Made by a program: the position numbers and the translations under genes. From NCBI RefSeq assembly GCF_012911865.1, contig NZ_JAAXYH010000011.1, forward strand, positions 79,502 through 143,501: DNA of 64,000 nucleotides, read 5' to 3'. Under the pieces are notes generated by a model. That model did not search any database. It was not told the DNA's origin and saw only the letters and a list, made by a program, of their open reading frames with translations. Origin of the DNA: Shewanella salipaludis. GTDB lineage: Bacteria > Pseudomonadota > Gammaproteobacteria > Enterobacterales > Shewanellaceae. Positions 17,034 through 25,924 of the stretch are shown here, in pieces; the stretch's first letter is position 1, and each line of letters opens with the position of its first letter.

Positions 17034-18028
17034 TCAATATGACTTACTGGATCATGGGGCTGCAGAGGCGAAACATATTCGTCTATGTCACCTTTTTTCA
17101 GGGTGAAATGGGCAACATTGAAACGCATCTTACCCGGCCTGCGTCCTATGAGCGCCGGATTCTGGCTGTTGCTCAGTCCCAGTTCGCTGGCAAACTGTTT
17201 GCGCGCCCGGTAGATAAGAATGTTGAGATGATTGGCATCAATTTTTAAATCGCGCATCAGTTGACTGCCGTCTCTCCAGCCCTGTTCATTCGCCGCTATT
17301 CCCAGGCCAATGTCGTGCACTCGATAGCGGGCGAGCAACAGGGTGAGATAGTGATGGCTGCGCATGCCCAAATCGAATGTTTGCCCCGCGTTGTCAATTA
17401 TGAGCTGGGTGCTCTCCTCATCGAGACTCGTCTTGATGGTCACTGTGAGATTGTTGACCGAGTTATGGCGCAATATTCTGGTATCACAGTTCTGTTCATT
17501 GACGAACAGCTGCCATTTTTGACCCGAGAGTAAAATATTGTCGTGATCCGGCCAAGGCTTGTGCTCTACCGATTGCCGGTCATATTCTTCTATGGTCCAG
17601 ACGTCGCGCTCAGTGTCGTAATAGACCAGCAGCTCGGGAGCCTGCTCATTGGGCAATATATTGAAACGGGCCAGCGGGATCTCTTGTTGCTGTGTGTGCT
17701 GCTCCGGATGGGGGATCAGCATATCTATGGGGGGAGACAAGTCCTGCACATCGAAGCTGGCATCGTCGAGATTGCAGATCTTGATGCGATCGCCAAGGTG
17801 CAATAACCTGTGCTTATTCGGCTCCAGACGCTCGCCATTGACCCAGGTGCCGTTGAGGCTGATGTCCCTTATCAGCCATTGTTGATTTTCCCATTCTACC
17901 AGGCAGTGTATTTTCGATACTTCCGCACGCGGGACTTCCGTCTGCACCGAAAACAGCAGGCGGCCGAAGCTGTGGCTGGTGCATAGATAGACTCGCGTCC
18001 CCGATGAGTTATCAATCAAGTAGGCCAC
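17027..18028 (-). CDS. FHA-domain protein with C-terminal winged-helix-like domain
   Basis: A 333-residue protein starting at GTG 18028 after AAGGAAAATCA. Residues about 20-90 form an FHA phosphothreonine-binding domain (FGRLLFSVQ, SKIHCLVEW, DISLNGTWVNGERL). Residues about 195-290 resemble the DNA-binding winged helix of OmpR-like regulators (LIIDNAGQTFDLGMRSHHYL, then LLLARYRV ... LNILIYRARKQFASELGL). It probably links phosphorylation by the coupled kinase gene to transcription or to another partner; direct evidence is lacking. It is the first gene of the pair. Confidence 0.85.
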   Translation of the reverse strand: MAYLIDNSSGTRVYLCTSHSFGRLLFSVQTEVPRAEVSKIHCLVEWENQQWLIRDISLNGTWVNGERLEPNKHRLLHLGDRIKICNLDDASFDVQDLSPPIDMLIPHPEQHTQQQEIPLARFNILPNEQAPELLVYYDTERDVWTIEEYDRQSVEHKPWPDHDNILLSGQKWQLFVNEQNCDTRILRHNSVNNLTVTIKTSLDEESTQLIIDNAGQTFDLGMRSHHYLTLLLARYRVHDIGLGIAANEQGWRDGSQLMRDLKIDANHLNILIYRARKQFASELGLSNSQNPALIGRRPGKMRFNVAHFTLKKGDIDEYVSPLQPHDPVSHIEC

Positions 18029-18401
18029 TGATTTTCCTTGTATCTACATTGCAATGATAAGAGATCCAATATACCTCAGTGGGCGCGAATGCAAAACACC
18101 TAAGCACTCGGCAGGGGTCACATTTACCTCTTTCCATGCCAAGGCTTGTCGGCAGCATTGCACTTGCTGCACCTTGGAAGGCCAAACCTGTTCCGGCGGC
18201 ACCAGTGGCGAATGGCAAGACCCAGCCTCCATGGAGGGACCTGCGGCGTGTCGGAGAAGGGGGCATGAGGGGAGGCATGAGATGTGATAGCAAGGTCCCG
18301 GTACCAGGATACCTGTTGCTCCCGAAGTTCGAAGTGCCATAAACGCAAAAGCCCCGCATCGCGGGGCTTGGGTATCTCTCTGTTATCTATATGCGCAACG
18401 G
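18029..18401. other. Intergenic stretch upstream of the FHA gene
   Basis: About 370 bases between yicC's 3' end and the FHA gene start, both on the minus strand. It contains the yicC terminator (18341-18369) and must hold the FHA gene promoter, which I could not pin down. No gene seen. Confidence 0.5.
18341..18369 (-). terminator. Terminator of yicC
   Basis: On the minus strand AAGCCCCGC, loop GAT, GCGGGGCTT then TTGCGTTT. A strong 9-bp stem 33 bases after the yicC stop. Confidence 0.8.
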
Positions 18402-19265
18402 CTATTCCACGTTCTGGATCTGTTCGCGCATCTGCTCGATTAAGACTTTCAGCTCCACGGCGGCGGCGGTGATTTCTGTGCTGATGGACTTGGAGGCCAG
18501 GGTGTTGGACTCGCGGTTGAACTCCTGCATCATGAAATCCAGCCGGCGGCCTTCGCTGCCGCCTTTCTTGAGGATGCGCCTCGCCTCGGTGACGTGGGCC
18601 TCGAGCCTGTCCATTTCTTCGGCGACGTCTTGTTTCTGTGCCAGCAGCACCATTTCCTGCTCTATGCGGGCGGGATCCAGTTCACCCTTGATCTCGGCGA
18701 GGCGGTTGTTGAGTTTCTCGCGTTGATATTCCATCACCTTGGGCATGTGTTCCCGTACCAGGGCGATCTGCTCGGTGACACCGTCGAGGCGGCTCAGCAG
18801 CATGTCTTTGATGGCGGCGCCTTCACGGCCGCGGGCCTCGATGAATTGATCTATGGCGCTGTCGAAGGCTTGCAGCAGATCTGCGCCTATGGCGTCCATG
18901 TCTTGTTCCGAACTGGAAAGTACGCCGGGCCAGCGCAACAGATCCGTGAGGCTGAGCTCGCCCTGACCCGCTTCCTGCTTGAGCCAGTTGGCGGCGCTGA
19001 GCAGCTGTTTGGCCAAGTCCTGGTTGAGTTGCAGCTCGTTGTTGCTGCTGTCGGCCAGCTCGTAGCGCAGGTTGACTTCGACTTTGCCGCGATTTAAACG
19101 TTTGCGCAGACGATCCCGCAGCACAGGTTCGAAGCTGCGAAATTGCTCAGGCAGGCGCAGGTAAGTTTCGAGATAGCGCTGATTGACAGAGCGAATTTCC
19201 CAGGAGGCTGTGCCCCATTGGGCTTTGTGCTCGATGCGAGCGTAGGCTGTCATGCTTTGGATCAT
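18402..19265 (-). CDS. yicC: YicC-family endoribonuclease
   Basis: A 287-residue protein, equal to the E. coli length, starting MIQSMTAYARIEH. It has the YicC N-terminal region (about 1-155: SVNQRYLETYLRLPEQFRSF, RLRKRLNRGKVEVNLRY) and the C-terminal DUF1732 part (about 205-287: EQEMVLLAQKQDVAEEMDRL and HVTEARRILKKGGSEGRRLD). YicC is reported as an RNase acting on structured RNA and on the sRNA RyhB. Divergent from rph, the usual arrangement in this group. Confidence 0.92.
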   Translation of the reverse strand: MIQSMTAYARIEHKAQWGTASWEIRSVNQRYLETYLRLPEQFRSFEPVLRDRLRKRLNRGKVEVNLRYELADSSNNELQLNQDLAKQLLSAANWLKQEAGQGELSLTDLLRWPGVLSSSEQDMDAIGADLLQAFDSAIDQFIEARGREGAAIKDMLLSRLDGVTEQIALVREHMPKVMEYQREKLNNRLAEIKGELDPARIEQEMVLLAQKQDVAEEMDRLEAHVTEARRILKKGGSEGRRLDFMMQEFNRESNTLASKSISTEITAAAVELKVLIEQMREQIQNVE

Positions 19266-19444
19266 GGGTTATCCCGTTGGTTTAAATCGGCAGATTGAAT
19301 GGCGATTATAGTGATCTTATCCCCGGGGTTAAAGTGAACCGGCCTCAGTTTGCATAGAATGGCGCGATAACATGGCATCCGGGAGCCCAAGCCCTTATAA
19401 TATGCAGCCAAAATCGGTAATGACTCTGAAAACAGGAATCTCGC

Positions 19445-20158
19445 ATGCGTCCAAGCAACAGAACGCCAGCTCAAACTCGTCCTATCACCATCACGCGTCA
19501 GTTCACCGCTCACGCAGAAGGTTCTGTGCTGGTCGAATTCGGTGAGACCAAGGTACTCTGTACCGCCAGCTTTACCGAAGGCGTGCCGCGCTTCCTCAAG
19601 GGCCAGGGCCAGGGCTGGGTGACGGCGGAATACGGCATGCTGCCGCGTTCGACCCACAGCCGCATGGACAGGGAAGCCGCCCGTGGCAAGCAATCGGGCC
19701 GCACCCAGGAGATCCAGCGTCTGATCGGCCGTGCCCTGCGCGCCGCCGTGGACATGAAGTCACTGGGCGAGAACACCATAGTGATCGACTGTGACGTGAT
19801 CCAGGCCGATGGCGGTACCCGTACCGCGGCGATCACAGGGGCCTGTGTGGCCCTGGTCGATGCATTGAACTGGGCCCGTGCCAAGGGCATACTCAAGACC
19901 AATCCGCTCAAGTTCCTGATCGCCGCCGTCAGCGTCGGCATCTTCAAGGGCGAAGCCATCAGCGATCTCGAGTATCTGGAAGACAGCGCCGCCGAAACGG
20001 ACATGAACGTGGTGATGACGGAAACCGGTAAGATCATCGAGATCCAGGGCACCGCCGAAGGCGAGCCGTTCAGCCATGAAGAATTGCTCGAACTGCTGGC
20101 GCTGGCCAAGAACAGCATTCGTGAGATAGTCGATGTACAGAAGTCGGCGTTGAATTAA
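19445..20158 (+). CDS. rph: Ribonuclease PH
   Basis: A 237-residue 3'-5' phosphorolytic exonuclease that trims tRNA 3' ends using phosphate. It starts [20 protein letters not shown]; family signatures are [38 protein letters not shown] (phosphate-binding arginines), [17 protein letters not shown] and [26 protein letters not shown] lies before the ATG. A TATAAT-like sequence at about 19394 may be its -10. It is followed by a hairpin and pyrE, as in E. coli. Confidence 0.96.
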   Translation: MRPSNRTPAQTRPITITRQFTAHAEGSVLVEFGETKVLCTASFTEGVPRFLKGQGQGWVTAEYGMLPRSTHSRMDREAARGKQSGRTQEIQRLIGRALRAAVDMKSLGENTIVIDCDVIQADGGTRTAAITGACVALVDALNWARAKGILKTNPLKFLIAAVSVGIFKGEAISDLEYLEDSAAETDMNVVMTETGKIIEIQGTAEGEPFSHEELLELLALAKNSIREIVDVQKSALN

Positions 20159-20167
20159 GTTTATATG

Positions 20168-20192
20168 AAGGACCCGCAAGGGTCCTTTTTTT
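20168..20192 (+). terminator. rph-pyrE intercistronic terminator/attenuator
   Basis: AAGGACCC, loop GCAA, GGGTCCTT and a T tract start 9 bases after the rph stop and end about 70 bases before pyrE. In E. coli the same gap carries a UTP-sensitive attenuator that couples rph translation to pyrE transcription; the close spacing here allows the same, but that is inference. Confidence 0.8.
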
Positions 20193-20263
20193 GGATTAGC
20201 CAAGAGCAACGGCATAGATAATGAGAGCTGGGTTAGCGCCGGCTGTAATAACGAGGAGAGATT

Positions 20264-20905
20264 GTGAAAGCCTATCAGCGTGAGTTTATTGAATTTGCCT
20301 TAGAACGTCAGGTACTGAGATTTGGTGAGTTTACCCTTAAGTCGGGCCGTACCAGTCCTTATTTCTTCAATGCCGGCCTGTTCAATACCGGCCGGGATCT
20401 GGCGCGTCTGGGGCGTTTCTATGCCGCCGCGCTGGTGGATTCGGGCATAGAGTATGATCTGCTGTTCGGCCCTGCCTACAAGGGGATCCCCATAGCCACT
20501 ACTACTGCGGTGGCGCTGGCGGAACATCATGATCTCGACATGCCTTATTGCTTCAATCGCAAAGAGAAGAAAGATCACGGCGAAGGCGGCAGCCTGGTCG
20601 GCAGTGAGCTGACGGGCAAGGTGATGCTGGTGGATGATGTGATCACCGCAGGTACCGCCATACGTGAGTCCATGGATATCATAGCGGCCCATGAAGCTCA
20701 GCTGGCCGGGGTGTTGATCGCGCTCGACCGTCAGGAGAAGGGCAAGGGGGAGCTGTCGGCGATTCAGGAAGTGGAGCGTGATTTCGGCTGCAAGATAGTG
20801 TCCATCATCAAACTGGCGGATCTGATCGATTATCTGTCTGAAAAGTCAGGGATGGAAACCGAGCTGGCAGCCGTGAGCCGCTACCGCGACCAATACGGCA
20901 TCTGA
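20264..20905 (+). CDS. pyrE: Orotate phosphoribosyltransferase
   Basis: A 213-residue enzyme converting orotate and PRPP to OMP in pyrimidine synthesis; same length as E. coli PyrE. GTG start after ACGAGGAGAG. Key parts are [20 protein letters not shown], the [12 protein letters not shown] flexible loop and the PRPP motif [17 protein letters not shown]. It sits behind the rph hairpin and probably has attenuation control. Confidence 0.96.
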   Translation: MKAYQREFIEFALERQVLRFGEFTLKSGRTSPYFFNAGLFNTGRDLARLGRFYAAALVDSGIEYDLLFGPAYKGIPIATTTAVALAEHHDLDMPYCFNRKEKKDHGEGGSLVGSELTGKVMLVDDVITAGTAIRESMDIIAAHEAQLAGVLIALDRQEKGKGELSAIQEVERDFGCKIVSIIKLADLIDYLSEKSGMETELAAVSRYRDQYGI

Positions 20906-20943
20906 TGCCGGCGCAGGTGTCGCTTGAGCGACTCGGCCACAAT

Positions 20944-20972
20944 AAAAAGCCAGACCCAAGGTCTGGCTTTTT
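20944..20972. terminator. Bidirectional terminator between pyrE and folE
   Basis: AAAAAGCCAGAC, short loop, GTCTGGCTTTTT: A and T tracts on both sides allow it to end both convergent genes. Confidence 0.85.
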
Positions 20973-21015
20973 GTTTATTGCGCGCTTGAGCGCGAGTGAG
21001 GCGCCGGCGGGACTA

Positions 21016-21675
21016 TTACTGATGCAGGAATTCGGCGCGGGTAGCAGGGTTGCTCTTGAAGATGCCGCCCAGTGCCGTGGTGGTGGTGCTGCTGGTGGAG
21101 TCCATCACGCCGCGGGATTTCACGCAGTAGTGCACAGCATCTATCTTGACCGCCACATCTTTGCTTTCCAGCAGCGCCTGTAGGGCCACCAGAATCTGTT
21201 GGGTCATGCGTTCCTGTACCTGGGGTCGCTGGGCGAAGAAGCGCACTATGCGGTTGATCTTCGACAGGCCAATGATCTTCTTGTGCGGCAGATAGGCGAC
21301 TGTGGCCACCCCGTCTATGGTCACCAAGTGGTGTTCACAGGTGCTGGTGAGGCTGATGTCCTGCACCTTGACCATTTCATCGAAGCCCATCTTGTTGTCT
21401 ATGACGGTGATCTTGGGGAAATTGGCATAATCCAGGCCGGAGAAGATCTCATCGACATACATCTTGGCGATGCGGCGCGGGGTATCTGCGAGGCTGTCAT
21501 CACTGAGATCCAATGACATCAGAGTCAGGACTTCTTTCATATGATGTTCGATGCGCTCTTTGCGCTCGTCGGCACTCAGGCCGCAGGGGATCATGGGGGT
21601 TTCCAGGCCGCGCTCGCTCAGTGCCGTGCGTACCGTCAATGCTGCTTCGGATAATACCGCTTCTTTCGATGTCAT
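21016..21675 (-). CDS. folE: GTP cyclohydrolase I
   Basis: A 219-residue enzyme making 7,8-dihydroneopterin triphosphate from GTP, the first step of folate synthesis. ATG 21675 is chosen because GGAGGAA precedes it; an in-frame start at 21693 is less likely. The zinc and active-site region [13 protein letters not shown], the segment [20 protein letters not shown] and QERMTQQI are present, and the zinc Cys in HYCVKSRGV is kept. It is a single gene on the minus strand. Confidence 0.96.
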   Translation of the reverse strand: MTSKEAVLSEAALTVRTALSERGLETPMIPCGLSADERKERIEHHMKEVLTLMSLDLSDDSLADTPRRIAKMYVDEIFSGLDYANFPKITVIDNKMGFDEMVKVQDISLTSTCEHHLVTIDGVATVAYLPHKKIIGLSKINRIVRFFAQRPQVQERMTQQILVALQALLESKDVAVKIDAVHYCVKSRGVMDSTSSTTTTALGGIFKSNPATRAEFLHQ

Positions 21676-21978
21676 GGGTTCCTCCACTACCACAGGCAGT
21701 GGTTGTCACTGTGTGCCTCTCTCCATGGCCTTGGCTATGCAGCGCCCTGGAGACCGGCAATATACTCTGGGATTGCGCCCCTTCGAGGGCGCGGAGGGGG
21801 AGAATACCCTGAATTGCTGTAAATTCATACCGTCGGGCGGACAAAAGACCACAAAAAAGCCGATGGCCAGCAGTGGCTATCGGCTTTTTGTGACTAGTCA
21901 TTCGCATCGGGCGCTAGTGTAGAGGGGTTGGTTCTAAGAGGCCCAACCTTCCCATGCCGTAGCTTGCCCTGTGTTGTT
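21676..21978. other. Intergenic stretch between slmA and folE
   Basis: About 300 bases containing the slmA terminator and, closer to folE, its unresolved promoter. No gene seen. Confidence 0.5.
21851..21891 (-). terminator. Terminator downstream of slmA
   Basis: AAAAAGCCGAT at 21854-21864 pairs with ATCGGCTTTTT at 21879-21889, with an inner GGCCA/TGGCT pairing. It has T tracts in both directions; here it ends the minus-strand slmA operon. Confidence 0.75.
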
Positions 21979-22572
21979 CTAGCTCTGCAGCAATTGTTGC
22001 TGGATGAAGTTCCACTGCTGCTCGAAGTGTTGGGTAGGCTTCTGTTTGAACTCGCTGCGGACGAATTGGGCTATGCGGCCTTCGGCAACCGCCAGCAGCA
22101 GGTTGGCCAGTATGGCTTCGTCCAGGTTAAAGCCTTTGCCTTCGCGCAGGGTCTTTTCCCGCAGGATTTGCTTCAGGTGGGTCTCTATCTTGGCGAACAG
22201 GCTGCCGATGCGGCTGCGCAGGCGTTCGTTTTCACCCAAGAGGGCATCGCCGTTGAGTACCCTGGAGATCCCAGGATTGCGCTCGGCGAACACCAGCAAG
22301 AGCTGCAGTGCCTGCTGGCAACGCTTCATGGTGTCTTTTTCTTCGTCCATGATGAGGTTGATGCGTGACAACAAGGATTCTTCGATAAACTCGATCAAGC
22401 CCTCGAACATCCTGGCCTTGCTGGGGAAGTGGCGATACAGTGCCGCCTCGGACACCCCGACTTCGGCGGCCAGTTTTGCCGTGGTGATCCTTTGTCCCGG
22501 GTTGGTTTCCAACATCTGTGCCAGACACTGGAGAATATGTTCACGGCGATTTATTTTTGGGGTTACAGCCAT
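21979..22572 (-). CDS. slmA: Nucleoid occlusion factor SlmA (TetR family)
   Basis: A 197-residue TetR-fold protein that binds DNA sites on the chromosome and blocks FtsZ ring assembly over the nucleoid. The N-terminal helix-turn-helix is at about 28-50 ([20 protein letters not shown] then [15 protein letters not shown]). Start [14 protein letters not shown] matches the family, and the length equals E. coli SlmA within a residue. It lies 66 bases after dut in a coaBC-dut-slmA order also known in E. coli. Confidence 0.95.
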   Translation of the reverse strand: MAVTPKINRREHILQCLAQMLETNPGQRITTAKLAAEVGVSEAALYRHFPSKARMFEGLIEFIEESLLSRINLIMDEEKDTMKRCQQALQLLLVFAERNPGISRVLNGDALLGENERLRSRIGSLFAKIETHLKQILREKTLREGKGFNLDEAILANLLLAVAEGRIAQFVRSEFKQKPTQHFEQQWNFIQQQLLQS

Positions 22573-22638
22573 TGCAGTTTCCTTCGCTCAATTCTTAGCT
22601 CAACTCTTAGATCAATCCTTGGATCAATCATCGACAGA

Positions 22639-23097
22639 TTAGTTGGTGCCCGAGTGGCCAAATCCGCCTTCACCACGATCTGAGCTGTCAAACTCGTCGA
22701 CCAGTTTGAATTGTGCCTGCACTACGGGAACGAAGACCAGCTGTGCCAGTCTGTCGCCTATCTCCAGGGTGAAGGGCTGCTGACTGCGATTCCAGCAGGA
22801 CACCATTAGCGGCCCCTGATAGTCCGAGTCTATGAGGCCGACCAGATTGCCGAGCACTATGCCGTGTTTATGACCCAGGCCGGAGCGTGGCAGGATCACC
22901 GCCGCCAAACTGGGATCGGCCACATGGACGGCGATGCCAGTGGGGATCAGCACGGTTTCGCCCGGGGCCAGGGTCAGGTCTGTGTCGAGCATGGCCCGCA
23001 GATCCATGCCGGCGCTGCCTGGGGTGGCATAGGCAGGCAGGGGAAACTCGGAGCCTATGCGCGAATCGAGGATTTTCAGTTCTATTGGTGTCTTCAT
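22639..23097 (-). CDS. dut: dUTP diphosphatase
   Basis: A 152-residue trimeric enzyme that hydrolyses dUTP to dUMP, keeping uracil out of DNA. The five family motifs are visible: [43 protein letters not shown] and the C-terminal [11 protein letters not shown] that closes the active site. It overlaps coaBC by the ATGA arrangement, so translation is coupled. Confidence 0.96.
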   Translation of the reverse strand: MKTPIELKILDSRIGSEFPLPAYATPGSAGMDLRAMLDTDLTLAPGETVLIPTGIAVHVADPSLAAVILPRSGLGHKHGIVLGNLVGLIDSDYQGPLMVSCWNRSQQPFTLEIGDRLAQLVFVPVVQAQFKLVDEFDSSDRGEGGFGHSGTN

Positions 23098-24290
23098 TTA
23101 TGGGTTATTTTTTTCATTATCAATGAGAGCAATTGTCCGGCAAGGCTGAGCTTATCGGTCGCGGGTAAATCCTGGCTGCCATCTTGCCAAAAGACCCGCA
23201 GGGCATTGGCATCGGCATTGAAGCCAAGACCGGCAACCGAGACATCGTTGGCGGCTATCATATCCAGCTTCTTGTTGTTGAGTTTGCCCCTGGCGTAGGC
23301 CTCGACATCGTGCGTCTCGGCGGCAAAACCCACGGTAAAGGGTCTGGGGCTATGGCTGGCAACCGTGGCTAAGATATCAGGATTGCGTACCAGTGCAAGC
23401 TGCATCTGCTCGCTTGACTTCTTGATCTTACCGGCGGCGACTTCGGCGACGCGATAGTCGGCGACCGCGGCGCAACCGATAAAAATACCATGCTGATCAA
23501 CATTATCCATCACGGCCTGCAGCATCTCCTGCGCCGACTCTACATCTATGCGGTGCACGCCGGCCGGGGTTGGCAGGGTGACGGGGCCGGCAACCAGGGT
23601 GACCTTGGCGCCCATGTCGGTCGCGGCCTTGGCCAGGGCGAAGCCCATCTTGCCCGAGCTGTGGTTGGAGATGTAACGCACGGGATCTATGGCCTCGCGG
23701 GTGGGCCCGGCGGTGATCAATATCGTCTGGCCGGCAAAACTCTTGGGGGCAAAGAACTGCTCCGTCAACCGGGCGATGGCCAAAGGCTCCAGCATGCGTC
23801 CGGGACCGACTTCGCCGCAGGCCTGGCTGCCGCTGTCTGGGCCCCAGAGGGTGAGTCCACGCTGCGCCAGCTGGGCGAGGTTTGCCTGGGTGGCGGCGTT
23901 GCGGTACATCTGCTGGTTCATCGCCGGGCAAAGCACCACTGGGGCTTGGGTAGCCAAACAGGTGGTGGTGAGTATGTCATCTGCCATGCCGGCATTGATG
24001 CGGGCAAGCAGGTTGGCCGTGGCGGGGGCTATCAACAGCATATCGGCCCAACGCGCCAATTCTATATGTCCCATGGCGGCTTCGGCGGCCGGATCCAGCA
24101 GGCTGGTGGCCACCGGATGACCGGACAGGGCCTGCAGTGTCAGCGGGGTAATAAACTCCAGCGCGCTCTGGCTCATGATCACCCGCACCTGGGCGCCACG
24201 TTCCTTGAGGCGCCGCACCAGATCGGCACTCTTATAGGCGGCGATGCCGCCACCTATGCCCAGGAGTATTTTTTTATTGGTCAGGCTCAC
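23094..24290 (-). CDS. coaBC: Bifunctional phosphopantothenoylcysteine decarboxylase/synthetase
   Basis: A 398-residue coenzyme A synthesis enzyme. The N-terminal flavoprotein half (about 1-190) decarboxylates 4'-phospho-N-pantothenoylcysteine and has [15 protein letters not shown], the substrate-clamp [10 protein letters not shown] and [11 protein letters not shown]. The C-terminal half (about 191-398) joins 4'-phosphopantothenate to cysteine using CTP and has [30 protein letters not shown] and [17 protein letters not shown] start at 24290. First gene of coaBC-dut-slmA; divergent from radC. Confidence 0.95.
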   Translation of the reverse strand: MSLTNKKILLGIGGGIAAYKSADLVRRLKERGAQVRVIMSQSALEFITPLTLQALSGHPVATSLLDPAAEAAMGHIELARWADMLLIAPATANLLARINAGMADDILTTTCLATQAPVVLCPAMNQQMYRNAATQANLAQLAQRGLTLWGPDSGSQACGEVGPGRMLEPLAIARLTEQFFAPKSFAGQTILITAGPTREAIDPVRYISNHSSGKMGFALAKAATDMGAKVTLVAGPVTLPTPAGVHRIDVESAQEMLQAVMDNVDQHGIFIGCAAVADYRVAEVAAGKIKKSSEQMQLALVRNPDILATVASHSPRPFTVGFAAETHDVEAYARGKLNNKKLDMIAANDVSVAGLGFNADANALRVFWQDGSQDLPATDKLSLAGQLLSLIMKKITHK

Positions 24291-24429
24291 AGACTCAATC
24301 CGACTGAGAAATCATTGCGCCAACGATATCACAAAGGGTTTCGCTGTTGTGAGGCCAAGGGGGAAAAATTATGTTCCATACTGTTTAGGAACAGCCGTTA
24401 AATCAGCAGGCTTGGACAGGGAGTGGCGG

Positions 24430-25107
24430 ATGGGAATTAAAGACTGGCCCGAGGGTGAGGGGCCCAGGGATAGGTTGCTGCAACTGGGGGCCAACTTGCT
24501 CTCAGACGCCGAATTGCTGGCGGTGTTGTTGCGCAGCGGCATCCCCGGCGTGGATGCCGTCGAGCTTGCCCGCGGCATGATCAACGAGTTTGGCGGTCTG
24601 AGGGGCCTGTTGGCGGCATCCAGGCAGCAGTTGTGTCGACTTCCCGGGGTTGGCCCTGTAAAATACGCCCAGCTTCAGGCCGCTGCCGAGTTGGCACGGC
24701 GTGTGGCGCACGAAAATCTGCAAAGAGGCCAGGTTTTGACAAATCCCGATTTAACTCGGGACTATTTAATGCGACAATTGGCCGATCGCAGCTATGAAGT
24801 GTTCGCCATCTTGCTGCTCGATAGCCAGCACAGAGTGATACAGTTTGTAGAGCTATTTCGCGGCACCATAGATTCGGCATCGGTTTACCCTCGCGAAGTG
24901 GTTAGCCTGGTGTTGGAGAAAAAAGCTGCGGCAGTTATAGTGTGCCATAATCACCCGTCTGGCATTGCCGAGCCCAGCCAGGCTGACAGACGCATAACTG
25001 AACGCTTAAAAAATGCCTTGGCAACCATAGATGTTTCTTTGCTAGACCATATGGTTGTCGGCGACACTGAGATAGTATCCTTTGCGGAGCGAGGGTGGAT
25101 TAATTAA
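24430..25107 (+). CDS. radC: RadC-family JAB1/MPN-domain protein
   Basis: A 225-residue protein. ATG 24430 is chosen as it gives the family start MGIKDWPEGEGPRDRLLQ and follows GGGAG; the open frame extends further upstream. It has an N-terminal helix-hairpin-helix part (about 20-85; LSDAELLAVLLRSG, LPGVGPVKYAQLQ) and a C-terminal JAMM metal motif, HNHPSGIAEPSQAD, with Glu in VELFRGT. Once named for DNA repair, its real role is unsettled. Divergent from coaBC. Confidence 0.93.
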   Translation: MGIKDWPEGEGPRDRLLQLGANLLSDAELLAVLLRSGIPGVDAVELARGMINEFGGLRGLLAASRQQLCRLPGVGPVKYAQLQAAAELARRVAHENLQRGQVLTNPDLTRDYLMRQLADRSYEVFAILLLDSQHRVIQFVELFRGTIDSASVYPREVVSLVLEKKAAAVIVCHNHPSGIAEPSQADRRITERLKNALATIDVSLLDHMVVGDTEIVSFAERGWIN

Positions 25108-25115
25108 TCTATTGC

Positions 25116-25144
25116 TTGATCTTCCCTAGGGGATCGTGTATAAA
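25116..25144 (+). promoter_or_regulatory. Promoter of rpmB-rpmG
   Basis: TTGATC (25116-25121), 17-base spacer, TATAAA (25139-25144), then a GC-rich start region (ATGCGCCC) as seen at growth-rate-controlled promoters. Confidence 0.7.
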
Positions 25145-25227
25145 ATGCGCCCTCTTTGTGCCTCGGGCGACGGCCATACGAGGTACATTAATGCTCGAGC
25201 GTTAAATTGTTTTTGGAGAAGATTGAC

Positions 25228-25464
25228 ATGTCAAGAGTATGCCAAGTTACTGGCAAGAAGCCGATGGTTGGTAACAACCGTTCGCATGCAAAAAACGCGA
25301 CCCGTCGTCGTTTTTTACCTAACCTGCAAAACCACCGTTTTTGGTTAGAAGAAGAAAAGCGTTTCGTACAGTTACGTATATCTACTAAAGGTATCCGTCT
25401 GATCGACAAAAAAGGTATCGAAGCAGTTGTTGCTGAACTTCGTGCCCGTGGCGAGAAGGTATAA
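25228..25464 (+). CDS. rpmB: 50S ribosomal protein L28
   Basis: 78 residues, the standard length, starting [20 protein letters not shown] and ending ELRARGEKV. The ATG follows TTGGAGAAGATTGAC. It is cotranscribed with rpmG six bases further on. Codon use is AT-richer than neighbours, as is common for highly expressed ribosomal genes. Confidence 0.97.
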   Translation: MSRVCQVTGKKPMVGNNRSHAKNATRRRFLPNLQNHRFWLEEEKRFVQLRISTKGIRLIDKKGIEAVVAELRARGEKV

Positions 25465-25470
25465 TAGATC

Positions 25471-25644
25471 ATGGCTAAAGCTAAAGGTAATCGCGAGAAG
25501 ATCAAATTAGTTTCAAGCGCTAAGACTGGTCACTTCTACACTACTGAGAAAAACAAGCGTAACATGCCTGAGAAAATGGAGATCAAGAAGTTTGATCCCG
25601 TTATCCGTCAGCACGTTATCTACAAAGAAGCTAAAATCAAGTAA
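25471..25644 (+). CDS. rpmG: 50S ribosomal protein L33
   Basis: 57 residues, starting [20 protein letters not shown] and ending YKEAKIK. It is the zinc-free form, lacking the CxxC pairs of zinc-binding L33. It follows rpmB with a 6-base gap and is closed by a strong terminator. Confidence 0.97.
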   Translation: MAKAKGNREKIKLVSSAKTGHFYTTEKNKRNMPEKMEIKKFDPVIRQHVIYKEAKIK

Positions 25645-25666
25645 TTACTCGATTTCACTTCTTGCG

Positions 25667-25694
25667 AAAAGCCCCTTCTTGGGGCTTTTTTTTT
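25667..25694 (+). terminator. Terminator of rpmB-rpmG
   Basis: AAAAGCCCC, TTCTT loop, GGGGCTTTT with a run of nine T in total. Confidence 0.9.
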
Positions 25695-25814
25695 GCCTGG
25701 CTAAATCCGGCTGCCGGCGGGAATGCGCCTGAAAGTATCATTATTTCTTCTACACTTATATTTGTGTAACACAAAGCGGCGATACTGACTGGTTATGATA
25801 AAATACGGCCATCA

Positions 25815-25853
25815 AGTGAGATTAAATTCTTTTATTGTGAATTAAAATGCAAT
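25815..25853. promoter_or_regulatory. Tandem ArgR boxes upstream of argA
   Basis: Two half-symmetric sites 21 bp centre to centre: TGAGATTAAATTCT (25817-25830) and TGAATTAAAATGCA (25838-25851). The ArgR consensus is TGAAT-WWWW-ATTCA, and paired boxes 3 bp apart are the usual hexamer-binding form. They lie just downstream of a TATGATAAAAT -10-like sequence (about 25793-25803), fitting arginine repression of argA. Confidence 0.75.
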
Positions 25854-25924
25854 AGCATAGCCAAAATTGTCAATGTGGGCAGGGCTGGTGCCCGTCCCGG
25901 GTCGAATAGAGGTGAAAATAACGC

